From: Ministeria vibrans ATCC 50519
Lineage: Eukaryota > Opisthokonta > Filasterea
Direction of reading: 5' to 3'
NCBI GenBank assembly: GCA_943704425.1
Contig: CALSCP010000656.1
Span: 1 to 57,217, forward strand
DNA: 57,217 nucleotides
The notes under the pieces were generated by a model that was not told the origin of the DNA, did not search any database, and worked only from the letters and a program-made list of their open reading frames with translations. A program made the translations under genes and the position numbers. Every line of letters begins with the position of its first letter. The stretch's first letter is position 1. Of this stretch, positions 21,262-31,158 are shown piece after piece.

Positions 21262-23074
21262 TCAAAGCCACTGGAGGACAGTGGTTGCCGCAAGCGCACC
21301 TGCCGAGGCGACCATGGCCACCGCGGCCGTCGCCCACACGCCCTTGTCACCCGTCTCATCACTGCCATTTGTGCCCACTGCGTCTCTGTGCTCCACAAAC
21401 TCACCGACATCACCACACATCGCACTGTTGCTGCTGCTGCTCCCCATGAGTGTTTTCAGTTGCTCTCGTTTGCGCTGTCGCACGCGTTCCGCCCTCTCTT
21501 CAAGCACAAAATCGGGCGACTGCACATCCATTGACACACTCATCAGCTCGTGATACGCACACACTGCCTTGCTTGTGCCCACATCGAATGCCCCCATCGC
21601 ACTCAGACGCTCCAACGGCACTTCGCGCAGTAGAAAGTGCGCGCGTCCCAGAATATCTTCCCAAGGAACATTCTGTGGCACTTTGGCCTACACATGATAA
21701 GAAGAACATTATTATTTTGTTAGAATGACAGGGATGAAGTGGGAAGAATGAAAGAAACAAAGAAATACAGAGAAGGGAGGAAGAATGAAAGAGAGAAACA
21801 AAGTGATTAAAAGAAAAGAGAAACAAAGTGATAAAGAGAAAAGAGAAAGTGATAAAGAGAAAAGAGAAACAAGCGATTAAGACAAAAGAAGTGATGAAAG
21901 AAAAGAGAAACAAAGTGATAAAGAGAACAGAGAAAGTGATAAAGAGAAAGAGAAACAAGCGATTAAGAGAACAGAAGTGATAAAAGAAAAGAGAAACAAA
22001 GTGATAAAGAGAGAGACAAAGTGATGTAGAGAAACAAGCGATTAAGAGAACAGAAGTGATAAAGATAAACACATGATGAAGAGAAACAACAAAGTGATAG
22101 AGAGGGAGGGAAAAAGAGCAAAGTTAAAACACATATCGTATTACGAGAAGGCCATGAACTGAACTGAACTCACAGGGAGTCAAAAACACTTCTTTTCTCC
22201 TACAAATAAGAACCAGTTAGTGCAAAACTTTGTGTCGTGTTGTGCCTGACCTGTGATGAATGAGCGCAACAGAAACATACAAATGTGCCAGAGGGTGAGA
22301 GGAGAGGAGAAAGTCATAGACACGAGCAACCGTCTGCGGACAGTCAATGTCATGGGCAAACCAAGTGATGGCCCACGATATCGCCACGTACGGTTCAAGA
22401 GACGCACTATATATACAAAAAGACATTTGTGTGTGAGTTGAGGTGAGAGTTTGGTGATTGAACATATATTTATTCACGTGAGTGTCATTCAAATGACGTG
22501 TTACTGTGTGTGTGTGTGTGATTCAAACGTATAGTTGAGCGTAAGCCATTTGTTTGTGCGTGAAATTCAGTGTGTGATGATTTGTACGCTTTGAGGTAAT
22601 CTGCGAGCTTTTCGTCGAAAGAGCTGAGGAGAGGAAAGAGAAGGGAGAGCTGCGAGAGGGCGCCTTTCAGATTTTCGTTCATAAAGTCGCGCAGATGATA
22701 TAGTGCAAGTCGTTCGCAGATGGGAAATGCCGATTCGGCACCCAGAACCATGAGCACAATGGAGCAGACGTCGTTGAAACCCTATGAACAGTTTGTCAGA
22801 CATAATTTTTCTTCCAAGCCTGTCTTTCATGTTTCTTACTTGGTAGTAGTACAGCTGTGGGTTGCGTGAGAGGATGGCGAGAATAATGCGACGCAAGTGG
22901 CCCTGAAGAAGTTTCTTGTTGGCGACTCGTTCGCCTACAACAAAGAGACGAAAGGAGTGAGGCGAGACATCTTCAAAATTACTCTGGCAAGTTTACCACT
23001 GGCGAAACGGTGAAGCGAGCGATGAACGTCCATTTCAACCTGGTGAGTGTCACGATGATCGGGATCAATAAAAC
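21262..23074 (-). CDS. TBC1D20: TBC1 domain family member 20, exons 3 to end
   Basis: Rab1/Rab18 GTPase-activating protein of the ER. Minus-strand exons: 23074-22997, 22934-22840, 22781-22588, 22406-22251, 22199-22145, 21687-21262. Conserved segments: HQVEMDVHRSLHRF, ILSRNPQLYYYQGFNDV (dual-finger Q in YYQG), LALYHLRDFM, VAISWAITWFAHD, ARVYDFLLSSHPL, SSVHGLLAKVPQNVPWEDIL, and a C-terminal transmembrane anchor (VWATAAVAMVASAGALAAT). The catalytic Arg finger region (IxxDxxR) is not the classic form: the expected spot is DVHRSLHRF. The N-terminal exons lie 6.3 kb upstream at 29426-29703 and end in the complementary splice phase. Together they give 400 residues, against about 403 in human. Confidence 0.9.
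21740..22110. repeat. Degenerate GAGAAACAAAGTGATAAA repeats
   Basis: About a dozen imperfect copies of an 18-20 bp purine-rich unit in the last intron of TBC1D20. Read in the sense direction of the gene (minus strand) the unit is CTCTTTATCACTTTGTTTCT, the same word found in introns at 1-20 and 50320-50510. Confidence 0.8.
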
Positions 23075-23183
23075 CTACGAGAAAGCATTGAAGAAGAAAG
23101 AAAGAACAGTTGAGAATGACGTATTACGTTTCAGACAAGGAACATTTTGCCAAAAAGTCGAATGTCACAATGAAACAACTGAC

Positions 23184-23184
<1 letters not shown>

Positions 23185-23214
<30 letters not shown>
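23185..23214. repeat. Poly-A (plus) / poly-T (minus) tract, 30 bases
   Basis: Uninterrupted run of 30 A. On the minus strand it is a poly-T between the last recognisable NDUFA12 exon and the third exon of TBC1D20, and so marks one edge of the 6.3-kb block that splits TBC1D20. Confidence 0.9.
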
Positions 23215-23221
<7 letters not shown>

Positions 23222-23407
23222 GAGAAAACGACAGACACTGTGCGGTCGCCAGGGGCCTTGGAGAAGGCTTTGAAGGCAGTCAATGGCCCGTGTGGGCACA
23301 CTGCATGTGCTCACATCACGCTGTGAGTCCCGTAAATGCCCCCAACGACCAGCGCAGGACATGACAGGCCAAGTTTTCGCCTTTCCGCTCCTCTCCGCTC
23401 TCCTTAC

Positions 23408-23604
23408 CAACAACCAGGTCGTTATTTTCGTAGTAGCGGTTGCCCCAGGCATCTTCTCCCATCAAGGTGCCATCTCTGACCGTACCAGACCTGCACAATT
23501 CCACAGTGTCAAACAAGAACTCAAAAGCGCCTTCCGTACGTCCACATTTGCGTGTAGATGCGCTTCCACTGTCCCGTTCTAAACAAAGAGAGCCCTCTTG
23601 ACAT
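23408..23604 (-). pseudogene. NDUFA12: NDUFA12 (complex I B17.2) 5' fragment
   Basis: Two exons, 23604-23540 and 23490-23408, encode 49 residues: MSRGLSLFRTGQWKRIYTQM, then SGTVRDGTLMGEDAWGNRYY followed by ENNDLVVG. The G-T-L-x-G-E-D-x-x-G-N-x-Y-Y-E-N signature is diagnostic of the NDUFA12/NDUFAF2 accessory subunit of mitochondrial complex I. The next expected piece (RxRWVxY, then VPPEWHxWLH) is not found before the poly-A tract at 23185. One open block, 23299-23233, begins in the right phase but does not look like the family. The start codon is 130 bp from the divergent LRR gene. So the 5' end is intact and the 3' half is missing. Confidence 0.75.
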
Positions 23605-23734
23605 GTTTCAACAGCGATTTTTTGAAATTTGTTATAATTGAGTAATGAGTTTTGACTTTTTTTTTGACTTTTCAATGACTTCTTTCATTGTCAAATCGAC
23701 CAGTTGACACTTGACAATTCTTGTTGTCGTCTTT

Positions 23735-24625
23735 ATGGATCCTCGACCGGCCCGTCGAAGACAACCACAACAACAGCAGCCTGATGACGGAGACGATTCC
23801 CCTCCTCGTCGTCGTCGAGATTTTGACTACTACGCTGACAGTGCGGAATCGTCGTCGCCATCTCCGCCACCAACACCCCCGCGCGAGCCATCCGCCGCCC
23901 AACTTGCTTCCAGTGTCAAGTTAGACCTGGCTGAGAGTCGCTGGGAAGAACTCCCTGAGGCTCTCTTTGCCAATCGTCGTTTGAAGTCCCTCGATTTGTC
24001 TCACTCGCAACTGAAAACTTTGCCACCTCGCCTCTCTGCGCTATCGTCACTCGAGATGCTCGTTATACCCCATTCTCTTGTGCGTCTCATACCATCGTCG
24101 ATTGGTCGTTGTCGCAAGCTCAGGCTCCTCGACGTGTCTGGCTGCGAGCTCGAATCCCTCCCGCCGGACCTTGGCTCACTCCCCCACCTGGAGTCACTTA
24201 TTGCCTCGCACAATCGACTCACCACTGTGCCACGCGAGCTCTCACGGTGCCATGCACGTCTTCAACAGCTTGACCTCTCGCACAACCGGCTGGTGCGTCT
24301 TCCACCTGCCCTGGCGCTTCTCCATCGTCTCTCGTTTCTCCGCCTCCACGGCAATCCCAACCTTGTCGTACCCAAACCAATGGAAAACAACGCTTGCTTC
24401 CTGCCCGACAGACGACTAACCACCGACGACATCCGCTGCGTTCTTCACCTACTCAAGGCACACGAACTCCGTCGAGAGGCCTCTCTCACCGCAACAGCAC
24501 TAATGGTGCGGCGACAACCTGTCGTCTCGCCCTACCTCATCCGCGACATTCTCTCACATCTCTCCGATAGCGACTATCTTCCGCGTGCACGTGAGCTCAA
24601 CGCTTACAAGATCAAATTTCGCTAA
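23735..24625 (+). CDS. Leucine-rich repeat protein, 296 aa
   Basis: Single exon from ATG 23735 (MDPRPARRR) to TAA 24623-24625. Residues 1-60 are Arg/Gln/Pro-rich and disordered. Residues about 65-225 form six to seven LRRs of 23 residues of the Ras-suppressor/PIRL type (for example LKSLDLSHSQLKTLPPRL, LRLLDVSGCELESLPPDL, LQQLDLSHNRLVRLPPAL). The last 70 residues are a helical cap of unknown type. No kinase, TIR or transmembrane segment. Such LRRs are protein-interaction scaffolds; partner unknown. Confidence 0.88.
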   Translation: MDPRPARRRQPQQQQPDDGDDSPPRRRRDFDYYADSAESSSPSPPPTPPREPSAAQLASSVKLDLAESRWEELPEALFANRRLKSLDLSHSQLKTLPPRLSALSSLEMLVIPHSLVRLIPSSIGRCRKLRLLDVSGCELESLPPDLGSLPHLESLIASHNRLTTVPRELSRCHARLQQLDLSHNRLVRLPPALALLHRLSFLRLHGNPNLVVPKPMENNACFLPDRRLTTDDIRCVLHLLKAHELRREASLTATALMVRRQPVVSPYLIRDILSHLSDSDYLPRARELNAYKIKFR

Positions 24626-24669
24626 TAACTAATAATTATTAGTAAAACTAATAAATAACAGAAAGTACA

Positions 24670-27600
24670 CTATACATCCGCCTGAGCGAGCGGCTGTGTC
24701 GACACCATCGATGACGAATGCACAAGGTCGGGCACAACAACAGCATCAGCATTAGCAGCAGCAGCAGCAGAGTCATCGCTAGTGACGGTGCTATTGCTAC
24801 CGCTGCTGTCGTTGTTGTTGTCATCGATGTTGTTGTTGTTGTTGTTGTCGTGAGCGCTCGTCGGTTCATCAGCAGAATTGGTAGTCGCGGGAGTAGTGAC
24901 AGTTGTTGCGGTTAAGGCTGTTGTGCTTGTTGTTGTTGTTGAGGGTGCCTTGTCTTTTGTTGCTATTGAACTCTCTGTCACGCGTCGGCGTTTGTGTGCA
25001 CTGTCGTCTGTGCGTGGCGGAGGCGACACAAAGTCATTGTCCATGTCCACATCGCTCACGGCAGACACACTCAGCTCGCTCACCAGAGAACTCACGGCCG
25101 GCTCTGACTTCTTCTTCTTCTCCGCCTCAGCTGTGGTTGTCGCTATGGTCGCTGTTGTTGATGATGAAACAGTCGGTCGTTTACGAGGTCGTGAGCGCGA
25201 CCGCGAACGAGATACAGGAGCACACGCTGTCATTGCCTCTTCGTTGTCCTCTTCGCGTCGCACTCGCTTGGGCGCAGGACTCGTTGTTGTGTCTGCCTCG
25301 AGTCCATTTGCCTTTCTATTGGGCGACACGGCCGTACTCTCTCCCCCATCGTCACTGGCCGACTCGTCGCCATTCGCCACAGTCGAAGGAGCCTTGCGCT
25401 TGCGCTCGGCGGCCGCACGCACACGCGCCGTCGGCTTGAGCGACTGCGTGTTACCCCAGTCCTCGTCCTCGTGCAACTCGGCACGTACAGCTGCGGCCGC
25501 CGCAAGATCCGCCTGACGCACCTCAGCAGCTCGACGGTACTCGTAGACTGGGTCGGTTTTCGAGAGAAGTGCGCGCAAGTGCATGCCCACCGCATCGCGA
25601 TACGCATCAAACTGGTCCTCGGGCGCATCCTCGGGATTCTTGCCGTAGCCTCCTTCAAACACAGACACAATGCGAGGCCCGTGTACACCGGCACAGCTCG
25701 AAATCGACTCGGCTATGTCAACAATGCTGCGTGTCATGGCGTAAAAGTCGGTGCTATTGAAAGACGCCAGTGCCATCCAATCGTCCTTGTGCGCGTCAAA
25801 ACCCGCCGAAATCATCACCAACTCAGGCTCAAATGCAACCATGGCCTCGCGCACACGATCCATCACTCCGGTGCCAAGCACGTCGCGCGTCCATTCGTAC
25901 GCTGCCGGCAGAGGGAAGTTGAGCACGTTGGGGTGCTTGTCGGCGCGCTCGTGCACCGTATTCGGGTAAATGCCCTCCTCGCACACATGGATGGAAATGA
26001 ACTGGTAGTTTTGCTCGCGCGGTCGCTTGTTGATCTCGCGCATGAGCAACTCTTCGGTACCGTTGCCGTGGTGCACATCAATGTCAATCACAGTGACGCG
26101 CTTCACACGAAGCACATCGTGTGCATAAACAGCGCCCAGTGCCACATTGTTGAAGAGGCAGAAACCCTGTGAGTCGGCGTGCAGCGCCACGCCCGCATAG
26201 CCCGCGTGGTGTCCTGGTGGACGCACCACGGAGAAGGCGGACGAGTGCAGACCGCGCACGACGAGGGAGGTCGCCTCGAGCACATTGCCAACGGCCGTCA
26301 GGGCCGACCGGTACGACTCTCGGTTCACAAAGGTGTCTGTGTTGCGCTCGGTGATCATGCGCGGCGCATCCGTTGCCTCGGCACACACGGTGCGCAGTCG
26401 GTGCAAGTAGCGCGGCTCGTGCATCAGCTTGACCCGTTCTTCGGCGAGCCTGGTGAAGCGCGCGTTGACATGCGAGCTCAGACGCAGACCCTCGGGGTAG
26501 TCCTTTTGCAATGCAACCACGGCGTTGACTGCGTTGAAGAGACGGTCGGGACGGTCATAGTGACCCGTCTGATGGGAGACACACACAGTGTCCCACAGCG
26601 CCAGAACTGTGTTGGACTCAGCAAGAGCAAGCGCTTTGTCACCCGACTCACTCCCGAGCACCAATCGTTGCCACTCCTGTTGGCCCAACTCCGCCGACTT
26701 AGACAGACGCGACGCGCGCTCCTGTTGCTCCTTGCAACTGCGACGAAACTGATCCAGACGCGTTTTGTTCTGCTCCGCAATCGCCAACTCACGACGCATC
26801 TCAAGCAACGTAGCGCGTTTCGCTGCCAACGCTCGCTCCATGGCAAGCACCTCGTCAGAAGTGTGCCGCACGCGCGCACGCAACGCCACAACATTCTTCT
26901 CGGAATCTTGACCGGCTGGCGCCTGCTTCGCCAGCTGTAACATGGTCTGATTGGCCTCGTTGAGCTCCTGTTCCAACGTGTGTGTACAACCCTGCATGTA
27001 CGCATTGACATAATCAATGGCAGCCGCACTCGGCGGTTCCTCGGGCCACTCGCACCAGCGACAGACCATCGCACGCACTGCTTCGCCATCCGACGGCTGC
27101 AACTTTGCATTCACTTGGCTCTCCTCAAGCACTTGACACAAGCCCGGAAGAACTCGCTCGGCAATTTGCATTCCGCGTCGAGGGACCTAGTAAAATATTT
27201 TTTCGTGAGAAAGAGTTGGTATTTTCAAGTGTGTTTTTGTACGTCAGGAATGGTGATGGGTGTGAGGGGAATCTGAAGAGGCGCAAGGGCGGCAAGATCG
27301 ATGGCCTTGTGATGGCAATTAATGCCACTGGCATACACAATCATGCTTGAGCCGAGACGCTCGGCGGGAACGCCCGGTCGGCCGTCGATCGAGGAGGAGC
27401 CGCGTGGCGCCCGTTTTCTTGGGGGTCTCGCTGGTGCGGGCGGCGCTGGTGCGGTCTCTGTTGATGTATTTGTCGTTGTCGTTGTTGCTGTTGTTGGCGG
27501 TGGTGGTGTTGCTGTTGCCGTTGTGACAGTGGTGGTATTTTTGGAAGAGGTGGCGCCAGTGGGAAGGGGTGCGGAAGAGTCAGAGGTAGACGGCGTAGGT

Positions 27601-29137
27601 GCAGTGCCGGATGATGTAGGGGGTGTCGAGGTTGTTGGTATTGCAGGGGTGGTGGCCATGGGCGTGGTGGTTGTAGTGCTGGTATTGGCAGTTGCAACTT
27701 CTGCTGCTGGTGTGTCGGTAGAGGGAGCACTTGTAGTGGAGGGGGGTGGAGGACGCCGGCGTCGCTTTTTGGGCGGCGGAGCAACAAGCAGACCTGTAGC
27801 AGGGTCAACAAGAGCAACAGCGGCAGCAGCAACAACATTGGCAGCGCCTGAAATTGGCGAGGGACTGGACGAGGAGGAGGTTCTCTTTTCGCGTGGACGA
27901 CGAATAGGCTCAAGATTGAAGTGTTTGCGATGCGCTGAGCAGAAACCAGTGCCGTCGGGTGCTTTTCCGCAGGGACCACCTTTGACGTAAAAAAATTAAT
28001 ATGCATACTTCTTTCCCACAACGGTTTCTCTAATTAGGTACCTCGTTGATTTTTCGCTTGGCAGCGAGGCTGGTTGGGACCAAAGCGAGGGTTGAGAGTG
28101 GAGGCATCGACGCCATCTGTGAGCGGATCAATGATGGAGGGGGCAGACGGAGCGCCAGAGGCACTGACGGAGGCTGCAGGAGCGGCGGCGGCGGCGGCGG
28201 CGGTGGTGGTGGTGGTGGTGGTGATGACGATGGCGGGACTGGAGAGCACCGAGGGCTTGGTGGGTGCTTTGGAAGGGGAGAGGGGTGAGGGAGAGTTTGG
28301 AACGGGAGGGAGAGAGTCCTGGAGAGCCTCGAGGACGCGGTAGCCGGCGGTGCGAGGGCGCTTTGCAAGTGGGGGCGACGAAGGCGCATCGGTGGGCGCA
28401 TCGGCATTGGCAGGTGGTGTGGGCAGACGAGGTGGCGTGGGGGGAGCGGGTGCGACGGTGGGGGGTTCAAAGGCGAGGGCGGCCGTCTTGGCGGCGGCTT
28501 CGTCGTCGACAATGGGCTGTCCGATGAGCGTCTCTGGTGAAAACTGGTCGGAAAATTGCTGTGAGGCCAGCTCGGCCACAATGGTGTCGCCGGCAATGGC
28601 TGAGGCGGCGAGACGCACCATGTCACCTGGGTCGATGTTTGGCACAAGATTCGTTGTGGGCGTTTCATCTTGAGGGGTCACTGTTGTTGGTGGTGGCAGT
28701 GGTTCGGATATGGGTGCAGGGGCATCGGACTGATCGAGCGATTTAGAGGAAATCAAGGCCATGTTGGCAAGTGCTTGGAGGCTGCTGCGGTCGATGGCGA
28801 GTGGAGGAGTCGGTGATGAGGAGGAGGTGACTGACGCAGCAAGAGCCTGGCGCGAGGCCTCCGACGTCGCATCGGCTGGCGCCTTGGATGTAACTTGCGT
28901 CGCAAATGATTGCATCGCCTGCTGCTGCTGCTGCTCGAGGACTGTGTTATCGGCAGCAGCGGGTACGACAGGAGGTGATGTTGATGTGGGAGTGTCGTCG
29001 GCAGTCTTCTCCTCACCTCTGTTGTCATCGACTGCAACCGCGGCAGTCTCATTGATCGGAGCGTCGGCAGTGGATGTCGGGAGGCACGTGGTCGGCGATG
29101 GTGCGCACGGAGGCGCCTCACTGCTGTCGGGCTCCAT
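24670..29137 (-). CDS. Class II histone deacetylase with long disordered flanks and an N-terminal zinc knuckle
   Basis: Exons 29137-28042, 27979-27243, 27186-24670; 1449 residues, TAG stop. The first 365 residues are Pro/Thr/Ala-rich and disordered. The exon 1/2 junction encodes a short Cys/His module, CQAKNQRGGPCGKAPDGTG plus FCSAH, resembling the small CxxxxxxGxxC...CxxH zinc-binding modules (DUF5763-like). A coiled coil follows (about residues 660-760), then the deacetylase domain with all catalytic motifs: VRPPGHHAGYAG, GFCLFNNVALGAVYAHD, VTVIDIDVHHGNGTEEL (Asp and His zinc ligands), ISAGFDAHKDDW and the tyrosine in VFEGGYG. The C-terminal 350 residues are Ser/Thr/Asn-rich with Lys/Arg clusters (PKRVRREEDNEE) that could be nuclear localisation signals. 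HHGNG and the loop lengths favour class II. Nuclear lysine deacetylase is the likely role. Confidence 0.92.
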
Positions 29138-29370
29138 GGTCGAAGGCTTGGTGTGTCACACAATGCGTCTTCGACGAACCACAAAGAACGGCGCTTTTGA
29201 GGAGAATCTAAAGCGCGCAACGTGTACAACACCGATACTACGCTACACTCTCAACGAGGCAAGAAGGATAACAGCGAACAAAGGTCAGTGGAGTCGACGA
29301 CACACGCGAACTTTTTTTTCGTTGGAAGGGTGTCGAAGACGGCAAAAGGGTCAAAAGTGCTACTTGACCC

Positions 29371-29378
29371 NNNNNNNN
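29371..29378. other. Assembly gap (8 N) beside a poly-A run
   Basis: Eight N followed directly by 11 A (29379-29389). It lies between the HDAC start codon and the TBC1D20 first exons and is the other edge of the block that splits TBC1D20. Confidence 0.98.
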
Positions 29379-29425
29379 AAAAAAAAAAAGAGCGCCATTC
29401 GAAGAGACGCAGAGGAGATAGGTAC

Positions 29426-29703
29426 CGTCAATGTCGTCAACGTCTACGGCATACAGGTCGACGGCGGTCATCTTGGGCCAGGCGCGTCGGCGAATGTCGT
29501 CGCGAACAAGTCCGCCGCGTCCGCGCGCTGCGTCGCGGATGGCAGCCGCGTCAACATGCGGCGTTGTGCGCACTGCCGTGTTGATGCGTCGAATGCGAGC
29601 CTCGATCATCGTGTGCGTCGCTAAGGAAAGCGACAGAGACACACAGAGAGACAGAAGAGAGAGTCAGTTTTGGGGTTTCGTGTTGACTTTTGGGATTACC
29701 CAT
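29426..29703 (-). CDS. TBC1D20: TBC1D20 N-terminal exons
   Basis: Main exon 29620-29426 encodes IEARIRRINTAVRTTPHVDA then the TBC signature GGLVRDDIRRRAWPKM and DVDDIDG, closely matching the animal TBC1D20 segment around GGLLTDEIRRKVWPKL. It ends in phase 1 (GAC G|GTACC); the exon at 23074 begins with the two bases that complete this codon. A four-base first exon (ATGG, 29703-29700) followed by GTAATC would supply the start, giving MATHTMIEARI; this is inferred only from phase. The downstream intron runs into the poly-T and N-gap at 29371-29389. Start codon is 131-191 bp from the divergent membrane protein gene. Confidence 0.85.
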
Positions 29704-29894
29704 GTCGAAGAAAAGAAGCCGTCTCGTCTTCACACTCGTCTTCAGACACCCGGCAGGTTGCGTTTAGTTAATGTTGGTCAAAGACGAATAAAAGACTAAT
29801 CAGTAATCACGGTTATTCACGGAAGTGAGTAGTGATGGACTCATGGAATTCACCAAAAATCCAAAATCAACAATTATTCAACATTATTCCCTTC

Positions 29895-31084
29895 ATGATG
29901 CCCGCTTGTCTTACTGTGACACTCAGCTTGGCAGTGCTGATGGTATCGGGAGTTTCGGGGGCTGCACCGCAGGATCTGCTGCTGAACACGCTTGTTTCGG
30001 CGTCGGGGAAGGCCCCGCCGGCCTGTGCGTCGCCCACGCTGAGCGCACGCAGCATAGGCTCGATCCAGACGCGCCTGGTTAGCGAGGGAGACTGGTTCAT
30101 CCAGCTGCCCTATGTGAACGTCGGCCTGAAGCTGACGGCGTTGAATTCCAATGTCACTGTACGAATGACTTGTCGTTGTTGTTCACTCACCAAAGATTTG
30201 TCTTCAGCCGATGCTGAACGACAGTATGCTCACTTGAGTGTGAGCATTTTGTTGTTGTTTTGTGTGTGTGCGTGGTCATCGTCGTCTAAGAAGTCTGTGT
30301 TTACTTGTGCGGGTTTGCGCTGATCCACTCTCCTTTTCATTGCAGAGTTACAATCTATTGTACCGCTGTGTCTGTCCAGTGTCACTCAGTGCGCCCCCCT
30401 GTGCACAAGGGGAGCAAGTAAGCTGCGGCGTCAACACGACCATTGTCATGGACGACTGTGCGACTGGCATGAACGAGACATTCCAGCTCCTCAATGCGAC
30501 CACGGGCTGTGCTCTGTCGCCGTCCAACGCCACCAACCCCGTCTTTGCCGCAGGGACCGTCGGCAAAGTTGAAGGGCTCAATGGACATGTGTGTGGTCTT
30601 GACGAGTACTACACTCCTCACTTATACTACACAATGCAACTCCTTGAAGTCTCCTCGACGTGTGTCCCGGGCCCCTCTGGCTTTTCTTCGGTACAGTTAC
30701 ACACACACGCACACACATCCACACTATACCACAACTTACTCCTCTGCACAGCACATTCTCAATGTCACCGACACAACCGTCTCCTTCATCGAATACCAAA
30801 CCAACAACTGCACTCTGCCCACGCGCCAGACGTACGCTGGGCCCGTCAACGTCTGCACTCCTTCCCCGGCACCTCATCTCAATGCCTTTGAATTTGTCCT
30901 CTTCCTCCCCTGTGCCCCCTTCACCTCCTCCTACACTCCTCCTCCCCCTTCGCCGCACAAGAAGAACCAGCAGATTACCATTGCCTGTCTCTCCGTTGCC
31001 ATTGGCGGAACCGTATCTTTTCTCGCCGTTAAATACGCTTTACGGCGCAAGCGAATGTCATATAATATCATCGACACAGCATAA
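29895..31084 (+). CDS. Type I membrane glycoprotein, function unknown
   Basis: Exons 29895-30158, 30346-30690, 30752-31084; 313 residues. ATG 29895 is preferred because it starts a compact signal peptide (MMPACLTVTLSLAVLMVSGV then SGAAPQ); ATG 29835 would add 20 residues. The ectodomain is Cys-rich with many N-glycosylation sequons (NVT, NTT, NET, NAT). One transmembrane helix (ITIACLSVAIGGTVSFLAV) is followed by a basic tail, KYALRRKRMSYNIIDTA. The stretch around 30865-30960 is Pro/Ser-rich and could instead be an in-frame intron. Family not recognised. Confidence 0.78.
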
Positions 31085-31158
31085 CTAACTTAACATTCAT
31101 TAAAATATAAGAAATTAAGGTATACGTTTTCAGTTTTATTCGTTTTCTTTAGTTAGAT

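Noticed and set aside
23233-23299. Third NDUFA12 exon (open block with matching phase)
   Set aside because: Encoded peptide (PLTAFKAFSKAPGDRT) lacks the RWVxY and PPEWH motifs expected there; kept only as a possibility.
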